A stretch of 64,000 nucleotides of DNA from Clostridium sp. JN-1 (GTDB lineage: Bacteria; Bacillota; Clostridia; Clostridiales; Clostridiaceae). Location: assembly GCF_003718715.1 (NCBI RefSeq), contig NZ_CP033465.1, positions 186,001-250,000 on the forward strand, written 5' to 3'. Made by a program: the position numbers and the translations under genes. The stretch's first letter is position 1; every line of letters begins with the position of its first letter. Under the pieces are notes generated by a model, which was not told where the DNA came from, did not search any database, and saw only the letters and a list, made by a program, of their open reading frames with translations. Shown here one piece after another: positions 45,720 to 58,167 of this stretch.

Positions 45720-47090
45720 GTGAATTTGGATTTTAGTCTAAACTTAACACAGGAGCAGAAGTTAGTTATGACGCAGCAGATGCAGCTTTCGATAAAGCTG
45801 CTTCAAATGTCGAGTCTTGAACTGGAACAATATGTTCAAAAAGAAGTTCAGGAAAATCCTGTACTTGAAGCTAAAGACACATCTAATAATGTAAATTCAG
45901 AAGAAGACAGTATAGATTATAAAAAGTTAATTAAATATTTAGAATTTGATAACTATAGTCATCACAATTATGTAAAGGATGATCAAGAGGAAGTATCACC
46001 GTTTGCATTTATTTCAGAAAAAAAGTCCCTAAAAGAATACTTAAAAGAGCAAGTAAGAGATATAAGCGAAAGTGATTATATGAAATCAATTTGTTTCTAT
46101 ATGATTGAAAACATAGATAGCAGAGGCTATCTTGATATAAGTGATGAAGAAATTATAAGAGAAGTTAACATATCAAAAGAATCAGAAAGGCATGCTTTAA
46201 AGATTATTCAAAGTTTAGAACCATATGGAGTAGGAGCTAGAAATATTAAAGAGTGTTTGAAAATACAAGTTGAAAAAAAAGGAATAATGGACAGCAATAT
46301 TTATAAAATAATAGATGAATATCTAGAGCTAATAGCTGAAAATAAATACAGTACCATAGCTAAAAAGCTTAAAATAGATGTAAAACAAGCACAAGAATAT
46401 GGAGATATAATAAAATTGTTAGAACCAAAGCCTTCAAGAGGTTTTTATACAGGTGAAGAAACAAAGTATATAGTTCCAGATGCGTATATAAGGAAGATAG
46501 ATGATAAGTATTATATAGTAATGAATGATGATTTACTGCCAAGGCTTAGCATAAATACTATGTATAAAGATATAATAAATCATGAAGATGACAAGGATGC
46601 AGTTGATTATGTGAAGGAAAAACTCAATGGTGCTGTATTTTTAATCAAGAGTATACAGCATAGAAAGAGTACTATATATAGAGTTATAGAGAAAATATTA
46701 GAACTTCAAAAAGAGTACTTTGATTATGGTGAACAGTACTTAAAGCCAATGACATTGAAGCAAATAGCAGAAATTTTAAATATGCATGAATCCACTATAA
46801 GTAGAGCAGTAAGAGATAAATATATATACACGAATATGGGTACTATAAAGATTAAAGACTTATTCACTACTGGCATATCATCACCTTTTAATGGAGAAGA
46901 TGTTTCTGTAAATTTAATAAAGAAAACTATAAGAGAATTAGTTGATAATGAAGATAAGAAAAAGCCGTTATCCGATCAAAGTATATGTAATATATTAAAT
47001 CGAAAAAACATGAATATTTCTAGAAGAACTGTAGCAAAATATAGAGAGGAATTAGGAATAAAGTCATCTAAGGGGAGAAAAAGATTTTAA
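45720..47090 (+). CDS. rpoN: RNA polymerase sigma-54 factor
   Basis: This alternative sigma factor works with AAA+ enhancer-binding activators. In 456 aa, region I is Gln/Leu-rich (residues 1-50, including QKLVMTQQMQLSIKLLQM), the core-binding region is in the middle, a helix-turn-helix (LKQIAEILNMHESTISRAV) lies near 345 and the RpoN box SRRTVAKYRE is near the C-terminus. The GTG start at 45720 follows GAGGTG. It lies immediately before the glycolytic regulator, a common clostridial order. Confidence 0.95.
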   Translation: MNLDFSLNLTQEQKLVMTQQMQLSIKLLQMSSLELEQYVQKEVQENPVLEAKDTSNNVNSEEDSIDYKKLIKYLEFDNYSHHNYVKDDQEEVSPFAFISEKKSLKEYLKEQVRDISESDYMKSICFYMIENIDSRGYLDISDEEIIREVNISKESERHALKIIQSLEPYGVGARNIKECLKIQVEKKGIMDSNIYKIIDEYLELIAENKYSTIAKKLKIDVKQAQEYGDIIKLLEPKPSRGFYTGEETKYIVPDAYIRKIDDKYYIVMNDDLLPRLSINTMYKDIINHEDDKDAVDYVKEKLNGAVFLIKSIQHRKSTIYRVIEKILELQKEYFDYGEQYLKPMTLKQIAEILNMHESTISRAVRDKYIYTNMGTIKIKDLFTTGISSPFNGEDVSVNLIKKTIRELVDNEDKKKPLSDQSICNILNRKNMNISRRTVAKYREELGIKSSKGRKRF

Positions 47091-47161
47091 TTCTCCCTAT
47101 TGTTCACAATTTGTTCATGACTTTCGGAAAAAATACTATTTAAAAAAATTATGATTTGATT

Positions 47162-47212
47162 TATAATATAGGTGGGACGAAAAAGTTATCAGCGGGACGC
47201 TTTGTGACCAAA
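47162..47212 (+). promoter_or_regulatory. CggR-type operator and -10 of the cggR-gap operon
   Basis: TATAAT lies at 47162-47167. It is followed by two GGGAC elements at 47174-47178 and 47194-47198, exactly 20 bp apart; the second is followed after 6 nt by TGAC. This matches the layout of the B. subtilis CggR operator (direct repeats CGGGAC-N6-TGTC with 20-bp period). Confidence 0.75.
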
Positions 47213-47223
47213 GAGGTGTTTGA

Positions 47224-48252
47224 ATGGAGCAATTATTGAAATTACAACAAAAAATAGTTCCCGAAATGCTAGAGTTATTGGAAAAGAGGTACAGCATACT
47301 GAGGACGATATATTATAATCAGCCTATAGGCAGAAGAGTGCTTGCCAATAATTTAGGTATAGGTGAGAGAATAGTCCGTACAGAGATAAACTTTTTCAAG
47401 AGTCAGAATTTTATCGAAATAAATACTCCAGGTATGACAATAACAAAAGAGGGAGAAAAGATCATTGATAACCTTAAAGATTTCATACATGAAATGAAGG
47501 GTTTATCAGATATAGAATACATAATAAAAGATTACTTAAAATTGAAAGGTATAATAGTTGTTCCAGGGAATTTAGATGAAGATAATACTGTTATGAATGA
47601 ACTTGGAAGAACAGCTGCATCTTATTTGAAAAGTATTATAAAAGATAATAGTATAATTGCGTTAACTGGTGGATATACGGTTAAAGAAGTAGTTGATAAT
47701 ATGGCTAGAATTTCAGGACTTAAAAATGTTAAAGTAATTCCAGCAAGGGGCGGTATGGGTAAAGATGTACAGACCCAAGCAAATACTTTGGCAGCAAATT
47801 TAGCAGGTAAATTAGATGCAAATTATAAGTTACTTCACGTTCCAGATAACTTAAGTGATAAGGCGTTAAGTACTATTATACAAGAAAAGGATATTAAAGA
47901 AACTTTAAATATAATACATAACTCCAATATTCTGATTTATGGTATTGGTAGAGCAGATCAAATGGCTAGAAGAAGAGGATTAAGTGAAGATGATGTACAA
48001 AAAATCGAACAAGTAGGCGCAGTTGGAGAAGCTTTTGGTTACTATTTTGATAAGAATGGTAAAGTTGTTTATTCAACTCCAACCATAGGAGTTAAAAATG
48101 AAAACATAGATAAGATTGAATTTCTTGTAGCAGTTGCAGGTGGAAAGGAAAAAGCAGAAGCTATAATTTCCACTGAAATAAACAATACAAATAGTGTACT
48201 TATTACAGATGAAGGAGCAGCACGAGAAATTGTAAATATTATAAATAGCTAA
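47224..48252 (+). CDS. cggR: Central glycolytic genes regulator
   Basis: This DeoR/SorC-family repressor of the gap operon is released by fructose-1,6-bisphosphate. The 342-aa protein has an N-terminal winged helix (about 22-60, RVLANNLGIGERIVRTEINFF) and a SorC-type sugar-phosphate-binding domain (LTGGYTVKEV, ARGGMGKDVQTQANTLAANLA, GIGRADQMARRRGLS). AAAGAGG precedes the ATG. It controls its own operon through the operator just upstream. Confidence 0.94.
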   Translation: MEQLLKLQQKIVPEMLELLEKRYSILRTIYYNQPIGRRVLANNLGIGERIVRTEINFFKSQNFIEINTPGMTITKEGEKIIDNLKDFIHEMKGLSDIEYIIKDYLKLKGIIVVPGNLDEDNTVMNELGRTAASYLKSIIKDNSIIALTGGYTVKEVVDNMARISGLKNVKVIPARGGMGKDVQTQANTLAANLAGKLDANYKLLHVPDNLSDKALSTIIQEKDIKETLNIIHNSNILIYGIGRADQMARRRGLSEDDVQKIEQVGAVGEAFGYYFDKNGKVVYSTPTIGVKNENIDKIEFLVAVAGGKEKAEAIISTEINNTNSVLITDEGAAREIVNIINS

Positions 48253-48357
48253 AAATAATTATTAATATAAATGTTGTATTTTTGTTAGTTTTACCTTATT
48301 TTATATTGTTTAACTAAATAAAAAGCAAATTATTTAAATAACAGGAGGAATTTTTAA

Positions 48358-49362
<1,005 letters not shown>

Positions 49363-49376
49363 TAGATAAATATTAT

Positions 49377-49421
49377 AAGGTCTGGTTTTGTAGTTTTGGC
49401 TATAAGGCTGGACCTTTTTGA
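49377..49421 (+). terminator. Attenuator/terminator between gapA and pgk
   Basis: AAGGTCTGG pairs with CTGGACCTT (two G-U pairs), with a further inner pairing, followed by TTTTT. A possible new promoter follows: TTGCGA (49444-49449) and TAAGAT (49466-49471), 16 bp apart. Confidence 0.65.
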
Positions 49422-49511
49422 CCTGAATATATATGTATTGCTTTTGCGAATAATAAAATATATGGTAAGATAAAGTTATTGATAAATTTTAATTAAAAGA
49501 GGTGTACTTAA

Positions 49512-50711
49512 ATGGCAGTTTATAACAAAAAGACTATAGAGGATATAGTTGTAAAAGGAAAAAAAGTTTTGGTAAGATGCGATTTTAATGTACCACTAGT
49601 TGATGGTAAGATTACAGATGAAAACAGATTAGTTGGAGCACTTCCAACAATCAAATACCTAGTAGAACACAATGCTAAAGTTATACTTTGTTCACATCTT
49701 GGAAAGCCAAAGGGAGAACCAAAACTTGAATTATCTCTAGCTCCTGTTGCAAAAAGACTTTCTGAATTACTTGGAAAAGAAGTTTTATTTGCTGCTGATA
49801 AAAACGTAGTTGGTGAAAATGCTAAAAAAGCAGTTAGTGAAATGAAAGATGGAGATATAGTTCTTCTTGAAAATACAAGATATAGAAAAGAAGAAACTAA
49901 AAATGAAGAAAACTTCTCAAAGGAATTAGCATCACTTGCTGAAATATTTGTAAATGATGCTTTTGGAACAGCTCACAGGGCTCATTGTTCAACAGTAGGG
50001 GTTACTCAATTTGTACCAACAGCAGTATGTGGATATTTAATACAAAAAGAATTGAAGTTCTTAGGAAATGCTGTTGAAAAACCTCAAAGACCATTTGTAG
50101 CAATTTTAGGTGGAGCAAAGGTTTCAGATAAACTTGGTGTTATAAATAATCTTTTAGATAAAGTTGACACACTTATAATAGGTGGTGGAATGGGTTATAC
50201 ATTCTTAAAGGCACTTGGCAACGAAATAGGTCAGTCACTTCTAGAAGCTGATAAGATTGATTATGCAAAAGATATGATAAAGAAAGCAGAAGAAAAGGGA
50301 GTAAAATTACTATTACCTATAGATATAACTTATACTAAGGATTTTGGAAAAGATGAAACTCCTTTTATTTCAGAAGGAAGAAGTATTCCAGCTGATCATA
50401 TGGGAATGGATATAGGACCTAAGACAGCAAAACTTTTTGCAGATGCAGTAAAAACTGCAAAGACAGTTGTATGGAATGGACCAATGGGAGTATTTGAATT
50501 CCCTAACTTTGCAAAAGGAACTCGTGCTGTAGCTGAAGCAATGGCAGAATCAAATGCTATAACAATTATAGGCGGAGGAGATAGTGCTTCTGCTGTTAAT
50601 AACTTTGGACTCGGGGACAAAATGACACACATATCCACAGGCGGTGGAGCATCACTTGAATTTTTGGAAGGAAAAGTTCTTCCTGGTATAGCAGCATTAA
50701 ATGACAAATAA
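49512..50711 (+). CDS. pgk: Phosphoglycerate kinase
   Basis: Pgk makes ATP and 3-phosphoglycerate from 1,3-bisphosphoglycerate. At 399 aa it is complete, with [11 protein letters not shown] at the N-terminus, HLGKPKG, the hinge and nucleotide site [12 protein letters not shown], and the C-terminal [13 protein letters not shown] plus [14 protein letters not shown]. Confidence 0.98.
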   Translation: MAVYNKKTIEDIVVKGKKVLVRCDFNVPLVDGKITDENRLVGALPTIKYLVEHNAKVILCSHLGKPKGEPKLELSLAPVAKRLSELLGKEVLFAADKNVVGENAKKAVSEMKDGDIVLLENTRYRKEETKNEENFSKELASLAEIFVNDAFGTAHRAHCSTVGVTQFVPTAVCGYLIQKELKFLGNAVEKPQRPFVAILGGAKVSDKLGVINNLLDKVDTLIIGGGMGYTFLKALGNEIGQSLLEADKIDYAKDMIKKAEEKGVKLLLPIDITYTKDFGKDETPFISEGRSIPADHMGMDIGPKTAKLFADAVKTAKTVVWNGPMGVFEFPNFAKGTRAVAEAMAESNAITIIGGGDSASAVNNFGLGDKMTHISTGGGASLEFLEGKVLPGIAALNDK

Positions 50712-50773
50712 TTTAAGTGCCGCATAAATAAATTAGTCAAAAATAGTAGAATATGATCGGGGGATTTTAGATT

Positions 50774-51520
50774 ATGAGAAAAGCAATAATAGCAGGAAAC
50801 TGGAAGATGAATAATACTGTTGATGATGCAAAAAAATTAGTAGAAGAGTTAATACCTCTTGTAAAGGACGCAAAGTGTGATGTAGTTGTATGTCCAACTT
50901 TTGTATGCTTAGATGCTGTATTAAAAGCAGTTAAGGATACAAACATAAAAGTTGGTGCACAAAATATGTACTTTGAAGAAAAGGGTGCATTTACTGGAGA
51001 AGTATCACCATCTATGTTAGAAAAAATGGGTGTTAATTATGTAATAATAGGACACAGTGAAAGAAGACAGTATTTTAATGAAACAGATGAAACTGTAAAT
51101 AAGAAAGTAAAGAAAGCATTTGAACACAATATTCTTCCTATAGTTTGCTGCGGCGAAACATTACAAGAAAGAGAATCAAATGTAACTAGTGAAGTTTTAG
51201 GAAAACAAATAAAATTAGACTTGGCAGGTCTTACAAATGATCAGGTTGAAAAATTAGTAGTTGCTTATGAACCAATTTGGGCTATAGGAACTGGTAAAAC
51301 AGCAACAGATGATCAGGCAAATGAAACTATAGGATACATAAGAAGTGTTATAGCCTCAATGTATGGAAAAGAAACTGCAGAAAAAACTAGAATTCAATAT
51401 GGTGGTTCTGTAAAGCCAGCTACAATAAAAGCTCAAATGGCAAAGCCAGAAATAGATGGAGCACTAGTTGGAGGAGCAAGTTTAAAATCAGCTGATTTTT
51501 CAGCAATAGTAAATTATTAA
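50774..51520 (+). CDS. tpiA: Triosephosphate isomerase
   Basis: TpiA interconverts dihydroxyacetone phosphate and glyceraldehyde 3-phosphate. The 248-aa TIM barrel has AGNWKMNN (catalytic Asn/Lys), IIGHSERR (catalytic His), [14 protein letters not shown] (catalytic Glu and flexible loop) and the phosphate-binding GGSVKP and GALVGGASL. Confidence 0.98.
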   Translation: MRKAIIAGNWKMNNTVDDAKKLVEELIPLVKDAKCDVVVCPTFVCLDAVLKAVKDTNIKVGAQNMYFEEKGAFTGEVSPSMLEKMGVNYVIIGHSERRQYFNETDETVNKKVKKAFEHNILPIVCCGETLQERESNVTSEVLGKQIKLDLAGLTNDQVEKLVVAYEPIWAIGTGKTATDDQANETIGYIRSVIASMYGKETAEKTRIQYGGSVKPATIKAQMAKPEIDGALVGGASLKSADFSAIVNY

Positions 51521-51572
51521 AAACTATAATGCAATTTTTTAAAAGAGCAAAGTATAGATACAAATGATAATT

Positions 51573-51614
51573 AAAGGTGATTTTCTTGCTAATTTAAGAA
51601 AATCATCTTTATTT
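51573..51614 (+). terminator. Hairpin/attenuator between tpiA and gpmI
   Basis: A 15-bp stem with one G-U pair (51573-51587 with 51596-51610) is followed by ATTTG. Its T-tract is poor, so it may only attenuate. Confidence 0.55.
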
Positions 51615-51665
51615 GAAGTTTGATATTTGAGCTTTAAACCTTTTTTAAAAGTTTTGGAGGTAAAT

Positions 51666-53189
51666 ATGAGTAAAAAACCAGTGTTATTAATGATACTTGA
51701 TGGATTTGGATTAACAGATAGAGAAGATGGAAATGCAGTAAAAGCAGCACATAAACCAAATATTGATAAGCTTTGGGAGAGTTATCCCCATACACAAATT
51801 GGAGCAAGTGGAGAAAGTGTTGGTCTTCCAGATGGACAAATGGGAAATTCAGAAGTTGGACACTTAAATATTGGTGCAGGAAGAGTAGTGTATCAATCAT
51901 TAACTAGGATAACTAAGTCCATAAAAGATGGAGATTTCTTTAAAAATCCAGAATTAAATAAAGCTGTAGACAATGCAATTAAGAATAATTCGACATTACA
52001 CTTATTAGGACTTTTATCACCTGGTGGTGTTCATTCCCACATTGATCATTTAAAAGGACTTTTAAAACTTGCAAAGCAAAAAGGAGTTCAAAAAGTTTAT
52101 CTTCATGCTTTCTTAGACGGAAGAGATGTTCCGCCGGCATCTGCTAAACTTTACATAAAAGATATAGAAGATTTCATGAAAGAAATTGGAATAGGCAAAA
52201 TAGCAACTGTATCTGGAAGATACTATGCTATGGATAGAGATAAACGTTGGGAAAGAATACAACTTGCATATAATGCTTTAGTTCTTGGAAAAGGTGAAAC
52301 AGCAGATAGTGCAATAGACGCAGTAGATAAATCTTATAATGATAATAAAACAGATGAATTTGTACTTCCCACAGTAATAGTAAAAAATAAGGATGCATCT
52401 ATAAAAAATAATGATTCAGTAATTTTCTTCAACTTTAGACCAGATAGAGCTAGAGAACTTACGAGAGCTATAAATGATGAAATTTTTGATGGATTCTCAA
52501 GAGAAAGACTAAATCTTACATTTGTAACAATGACAGAATATGATGTTACTATCAAAGGTGTAGATGTAGCATTTAAAAATGATACTTATGTAAATACATT
52601 AGGTGAATACATAAGTAGTGTTGGTAAAAAACAACTTAGAGTAGCAGAAACAGAAAAGTATGCTCATGTTACTTTCTTCTTTAATGGTGGAGTAGAAAAA
52701 CCAAATCCTGGAGAAGATAGAGTACTTGTACCATCACCTAAAGTAGCAACTTATGATATGCAGCCTGAGATGAGTGCATATACAGTAACAGAAAAACTGC
52801 TTGAAAAATTAGATGAAGATAAATATGACTTAATAATATTAAATTTTGCAAATCCAGACATGGTAGGTCACACTGGTGTATTTGAAGCAGCTAAAAAAGC
52901 TATAGAAGCTGTTGATGTATGTGTAGGAAAGATTATGGATAAGATATTAGAGAAGGATGGAACAGCATTTATAACAGCAGATCACGGTAATGCAGAACAG
53001 ATGATTGATTATTCCACAGGAAAACCTATGACAGCACATACAATAGACCCAGTTCCATTTGTATATGCAGCAAAGGATGCTAAACCTCTAAGAGATGGTG
53101 GAATATTGGCTGATATAGCTCCAACTATTCTTCAAGTAATGGGAGTAGAATCTCCAAAGGAAATGACAGGTAAGAGTCTTATAAAGTAA
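51666..53189 (+). CDS. gpmI: 2,3-bisphosphoglycerate-independent phosphoglycerate mutase
   Basis: This Mn-dependent phosphoglycerate mutase of the alkaline phosphatase superfamily is 507 aa. It has the N-terminal metal site LMILDGFGL, the catalytic Ser in [16 protein letters not shown], and the metal ligands in [12 protein letters not shown] and [10 protein letters not shown]. The ATG at 51666 follows TTGGAGG; earlier in-frame codons have no ribosome binding site. Confidence 0.97.
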   Translation: MSKKPVLLMILDGFGLTDREDGNAVKAAHKPNIDKLWESYPHTQIGASGESVGLPDGQMGNSEVGHLNIGAGRVVYQSLTRITKSIKDGDFFKNPELNKAVDNAIKNNSTLHLLGLLSPGGVHSHIDHLKGLLKLAKQKGVQKVYLHAFLDGRDVPPASAKLYIKDIEDFMKEIGIGKIATVSGRYYAMDRDKRWERIQLAYNALVLGKGETADSAIDAVDKSYNDNKTDEFVLPTVIVKNKDASIKNNDSVIFFNFRPDRARELTRAINDEIFDGFSRERLNLTFVTMTEYDVTIKGVDVAFKNDTYVNTLGEYISSVGKKQLRVAETEKYAHVTFFFNGGVEKPNPGEDRVLVPSPKVATYDMQPEMSAYTVTEKLLEKLDEDKYDLIILNFANPDMVGHTGVFEAAKKAIEAVDVCVGKIMDKILEKDGTAFITADHGNAEQMIDYSTGKPMTAHTIDPVPFVYAAKDAKPLRDGGILADIAPTILQVMGVESPKEMTGKSLIK

Positions 53190-53225
53190 GTTCTAAAACC
53201 ATCAAATTTTTAAGTTAATTAATAA

Positions 53226-54542
<1,317 letters not shown>

Positions 54543-54572
54543 ATCTCTTGCAGTATATTAACTTAAGATAGC

Positions 54573-54612
54573 AAAATTAGAGCTTTTCTTAAATAAAAGC
54601 TCTAATTTTTAT
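54573..54612 (+). terminator. Terminator of the glycolytic operon
   Basis: A 15-bp perfect stem (54573-54587 with 54595-54609) with 7-nt loop ends in a T-tract. Confidence 0.9.
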
Positions 54613-54680
54613 TGATAATTATTAAAAACCCTCTAAAAACATATGATTCCAGAATGCAATTTAAATAAGGAGGAATTTAT

Positions 54681-56288
54681 GTGAAGAGTATAGCTATGGA
54701 AGAGGACAAAGATAATGTTCTATTTTACTGGTATAATTCTAAATTTAAGCTAGTATTAGAAAGTATAATAGTAGGCATATTTACAGGTCTTGTAGTAGTT
54801 TCTTTTAGGATTGGAATAGAACAATTAACAGTTTGTGTTAGTAATATTTATAAAGTTTTGCAGACAAAATTATGGCTTTTGCCATTATGGATTATACTTC
54901 TTATCTTGATAGGATATTTGTTAGGAAAAATAGTTAAACATGATCCTATGACAGGTGGAAGCGGCATTCCGCAAGTTGAAGGAGTTTTACTTAGAAAACT
55001 TGATATGAAATGGTATAGAGTTATCCTTGGAAAGTTTTTTGGTGGAATCCTTGGAATTGGATTAGGACTTTCACTTGGAAGGGAAGGTCCTTCAGTTCAA
55101 CTTGGAGCTGCTGTTGGACAAGGTGTAAGTAAAATATTAAAGAAGATAAAAATAGAAGAAAAGTACTTGATTACGAGTGGTGCAAGTGCCGGACTTGCAG
55201 CTGCATTTAATGCACCTCTAGCAGGAACTATGTTTGCTTTAGAAGAAGTGCATAAAAATTTTTCCCCGCTCATTTTAATTTCAGCATTTTCAGCAGCATT
55301 ATCTTCAGACTTTATAGCTAGCGGGCTTTTGGGATTTAAACCTGTATTTGACTTTAAGCATATATCGCCGATACCATTAAACTACTATATTTATATAATA
55401 ATATTTGGTCTTATAATGGGAGTTACTGGCGTTATTTTTAATACTGTGCTTTTAAGAAGTTCAAATTTATATTCAAAACAAAAGTGGATTCCAAAGGAGT
55501 TTAATGCAGCGTTCCCACTTTTAATTTCAATAATGTTTGGATTCTTTTTACCTCAAGTTTTAGGTGGAGGCAATAATCTTATAATGTTATTAACTAATGT
55601 ACATTTTTCAATTGCCTTTATTTTAATTTTACTTATCATAAAGTTTTTATTTACTATGGTATGTTACGGCTCAGGAGCTCCCGGCGGAATTTTTCTTCCA
55701 CTTCTTACAATTGGAGCACTAATTGGGTGTGTATATGGAAGTTTAGTTGTAAATGTGCTTGGAATTGATGCAAGCTATGTAAATAACTTTATAATACTTG
55801 GAATGGCAGGCTATTTTACAGCTGTTGTAAAATCACCTATAACAGGTATCATATTGATTACAGAAATGACAGGATCATTTAACAATTTTCTCTCACTTAG
55901 TATTGTTGCAATAATTGCATATTTGACTTCAGATGTATTGGGTTCACGTCCTGTTTATGAATCTTTACTTGAAAAGTTTTTAATCAATAATTCAAATAAT
56001 AAGAAAGTAAAAATAGAAGATACTAAAGAAAAATTTATATTACAAGTTTCAATTTGTATGGGATCTTATTTAGATGGTAAAAAAGTAAGCTCTATAAAAT
56101 GGCCGGAGTACTGCTTAATAACTGAAATAAAGAGAGGATCTCAAAGAATAATACCAAATGGAGATACTGTTATATGCGGCGGCGATTATATTACAGTTCT
56201 TACAAATGAAGATAGAGCAGGTAAGATAAATGACATTTTATCTAATATGTCGCAGGACAATAGAAAATTTAATGAAAATGAAAGTTGA
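54681..56288 (+). CDS. clcA: ClC-family chloride transporter with C-terminal RCK_C domain
   Basis: This 535-aa protein comprises a ClC core of about 430 residues with some 10-12 hydrophobic helices and the three selectivity motifs: GSGIPQVEG, GREGPSVQLGAA (gating Glu) and GAPGGIFLPLL. The ALEEVH pair lies at the position of the internal proton glutamate, which suggests a Cl-/H+ antiporter rather than a channel. The last 75 residues form a TrkA-C-like regulatory domain. The GTG at 54681 follows AAGGAGG. Confidence 0.92.
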   Translation: MKSIAMEEDKDNVLFYWYNSKFKLVLESIIVGIFTGLVVVSFRIGIEQLTVCVSNIYKVLQTKLWLLPLWIILLILIGYLLGKIVKHDPMTGGSGIPQVEGVLLRKLDMKWYRVILGKFFGGILGIGLGLSLGREGPSVQLGAAVGQGVSKILKKIKIEEKYLITSGASAGLAAAFNAPLAGTMFALEEVHKNFSPLILISAFSAALSSDFIASGLLGFKPVFDFKHISPIPLNYYIYIIIFGLIMGVTGVIFNTVLLRSSNLYSKQKWIPKEFNAAFPLLISIMFGFFLPQVLGGGNNLIMLLTNVHFSIAFILILLIIKFLFTMVCYGSGAPGGIFLPLLTIGALIGCVYGSLVVNVLGIDASYVNNFIILGMAGYFTAVVKSPITGIILITEMTGSFNNFLSLSIVAIIAYLTSDVLGSRPVYESLLEKFLINNSNNKKVKIEDTKEKFILQVSICMGSYLDGKKVSSIKWPEYCLITEIKRGSQRIIPNGDTVICGGDYITVLTNEDRAGKINDILSNMSQDNRKFNENES

Positions 56289-56336
56289 GATATGTTACAA
56301 TATATATAAAAATAGATTAAGTGGTAAAATTGAGGG

Positions 56337-57341
56337 GTGATTGCAATAAAACAACGTATTTTAGCTATGGATGTAATAAGGGCTTTTGCTATTATTGCAG
56401 TTATTTTGATTCATGTAACAGGGTTAATGCTTTCGTACAGTACATTTAATACAAAAATTTATATGCAGTCGCTTATGGTAAACCAATTGGCAAGGTTTTC
56501 TGTACCAGCTTTTATAGCTTTATCTGGAATAGGAATTTCAATTAGCTATAAAAAAGATCAAGGTTACTTTAAGTTTTTAGGCCATAGATTATATAAAGTT
56601 GTGCCAAGGTACATAGTGTGGTGCATAATATATATATGCATTATAAATAAGAGTTTTAATATAAGTTCAGCAGTTAGTGATATATTACATGGAACAGCTT
56701 TTTATCATTTGTACTTTGTACCATTAATAGTTGAATTTTATATCATTTTCCCATTTGTATATAAGTTTATAGGATCTAAATCTTCACTGATTTTAAATTT
56801 TATAATAACTATGTTTATATTAATAGGGCTCCATAATTATGTATTTCCAAGCAGCCTTGAGAGTTTCCTTGATAGAAAAAATATGATTGATTGGATATTT
56901 TATTTTTCATTTGGGGCGTTTATAGGAAATAATCGTAATCTATTTACTGAAAAAATCCATAAGTTTAGGAAAGTAATATGTATAGCATTTGTTTTAGTTG
57001 TTTTTGGATTTATATATGAAATTATCATAAATACAAGAATGACTAAAAATATAGACTATACAACTACATTTTTAAGACCCAGCGTGCTCATATATAGTGT
57101 GATACTGATTTTATTTATTTTCAGCATAAATTGGAAGAACAACTTATTTATGAAAATAGTACAGTATATATCAAAATCATCTTATGGGATATATTTATCA
57201 CATCCACTTATACTATATTATTTTTCAAAGTATTATACTGATAACTTGCTGCAAATAAATAGTATAGCATTTGGTGTTAAAGGTTTTTTAATTGCATTTT
57301 TTGGCGGAATCATTATAAATCAAATAAGAAAGTTTCCATAA
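56337..57341 (+). CDS. Acyltransferase_3 family membrane protein
   Basis: The 334-aa protein has about ten membrane helices and the start pattern MDVIRAFAIIAVILIHV, where RxxxAxxxVxxxH marks the acyltransferase_3 family (O-acetylation of surface polysaccharides or similar). The start is unclear: GTG 56337 overlaps the GAGGGGTG ribosome binding site itself, while ATG 56367 has no site; a non-standard ATT at 56340 would be best spaced. The substrate is unknown. Confidence 0.78.
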   Translation: MIAIKQRILAMDVIRAFAIIAVILIHVTGLMLSYSTFNTKIYMQSLMVNQLARFSVPAFIALSGIGISISYKKDQGYFKFLGHRLYKVVPRYIVWCIIYICIINKSFNISSAVSDILHGTAFYHLYFVPLIVEFYIIFPFVYKFIGSKSSLILNFIITMFILIGLHNYVFPSSLESFLDRKNMIDWIFYFSFGAFIGNNRNLFTEKIHKFRKVICIAFVLVVFGFIYEIIINTRMTKNIDYTTTFLRPSVLIYSVILILFIFSINWKNNLFMKIVQYISKSSYGIYLSHPLILYYFSKYYTDNLLQINSIAFGVKGFLIAFFGGIIINQIRKFP

Positions 57342-57346
57342 AGATT

Positions 57347-57382
57347 AAAGTATAGTTCATATGAATTATACTTTTATTTTTT
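57347..57382 (+). terminator. Terminator after the acyltransferase gene
   Basis: The palindromic stem AAAGTATAGTTCAT/ATGAATTATACTTT (one G-U) is followed by TATTTTTTTT. Confidence 0.82.
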
Positions 57383-57586
57383 TTAAATAATTTTAACATT
57401 AAATATATGTTACTTTTATAACTATCTATAGTAATTATTTGGGTTTCTATACATGATTTGAAATTTGAATGCAAGATTATGTAATTAGGTATAATAGCAC
57501 TTCACATAAATTAAAACATAATATATATAATAACAATGGTAATATAAAAAACTGTAAGAAAACCTATTGAATATGTGTTATTTATC

Positions 57587-57616
57587 TTGCATTTCATGAG
57601 TAATCTAGTGTATAAT
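57587..57616 (+). promoter_or_regulatory. Promoter of the 114-aa unknown gene
   Basis: TTGCAT (57587-57592) and TATAAT (57611-57616) are spaced 18 bp. The rest of the 57383-57682 gap shows another TTGAAT/TATAAT pair (57465-57470, 57490-57495, 19 bp) but no gene. Confidence 0.6.
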
Positions 57617-57682
57617 TAAGCTAACAAAGATTAATAAATTTTTAACAATCTTAAAATATATTAAGTAAAGGAGTTGGTTTGC

Positions 57683-58027
57683 ATGAGTAAATATAAAGTT
57701 GGAGACGAGCTATTGATAATACAAAATCCTTCAGAGGATGCAAAAAAATTAGAAAGTTTAACTAAATTGCAAGTAAAAGGTGATTTTGCTCAAATATCAT
57801 GGGGATTAAAAATAGTAGATATAGAATATGATAAACCTAATGTTACTTTAACTTACCAAAACTCATATGGCGATATAAACAAGGTATTTGCAGTATGTAC
57901 AGATGTAGCTAACTTTAATCATGAAAAAGTTTTAGAAAAGGCACTGCTCAAAGCCTTTCAATCTGAGATTATAGATATAACTACAATTAAAAATGTTAAA
58001 AAAAATGAAAAGCACAGCATTAAGTAA
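57683..58027 (+). CDS. Conserved-looking hypothetical protein, 114 aa
   Basis: I do not recognise this soluble protein. It begins MSKYKVGDELLIIQNP, suggesting a small beta-barrel-like N-terminus, has a middle beta-rich part (WGLKIVDIEYDKPNVTLTYQ) and a basic C-terminus. There is no signal peptide or membrane helix. The ATG at 57683 is 9 nt after AAGGAG. It is a single-gene unit with its own promoter and terminator. Confidence 0.75.
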   Translation: MSKYKVGDELLIIQNPSEDAKKLESLTKLQVKGDFAQISWGLKIVDIEYDKPNVTLTYQNSYGDINKVFAVCTDVANFNHEKVLEKALLKAFQSEIIDITTIKNVKKNEKHSIK

Positions 58028-58072
58028 TTTTATGACGTGATTAGTTTTCTTATAATTATTTTGAATACTAGT

Positions 58073-58124
58073 AAGAGAGAGTTGATTAACTATTTATAAA
58101 TAATTTTTCAACTCTCTCTTTTTA
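58073..58124. terminator. Terminator between the 114-aa gene and the minus-strand nucleoside operon
   Basis: A 13-bp perfect stem AAGAGAGAGTTGA/TCAACTCTCTCTT with a 22-nt loop is followed by TTT; the symmetric A-rich left flank is too weak to be sure of use on the minus strand. Confidence 0.75.
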
Positions 58125-58167
58125 TAAATAATAAAAAGTTTATATATTTTCCGCAAAATAATTTCAA

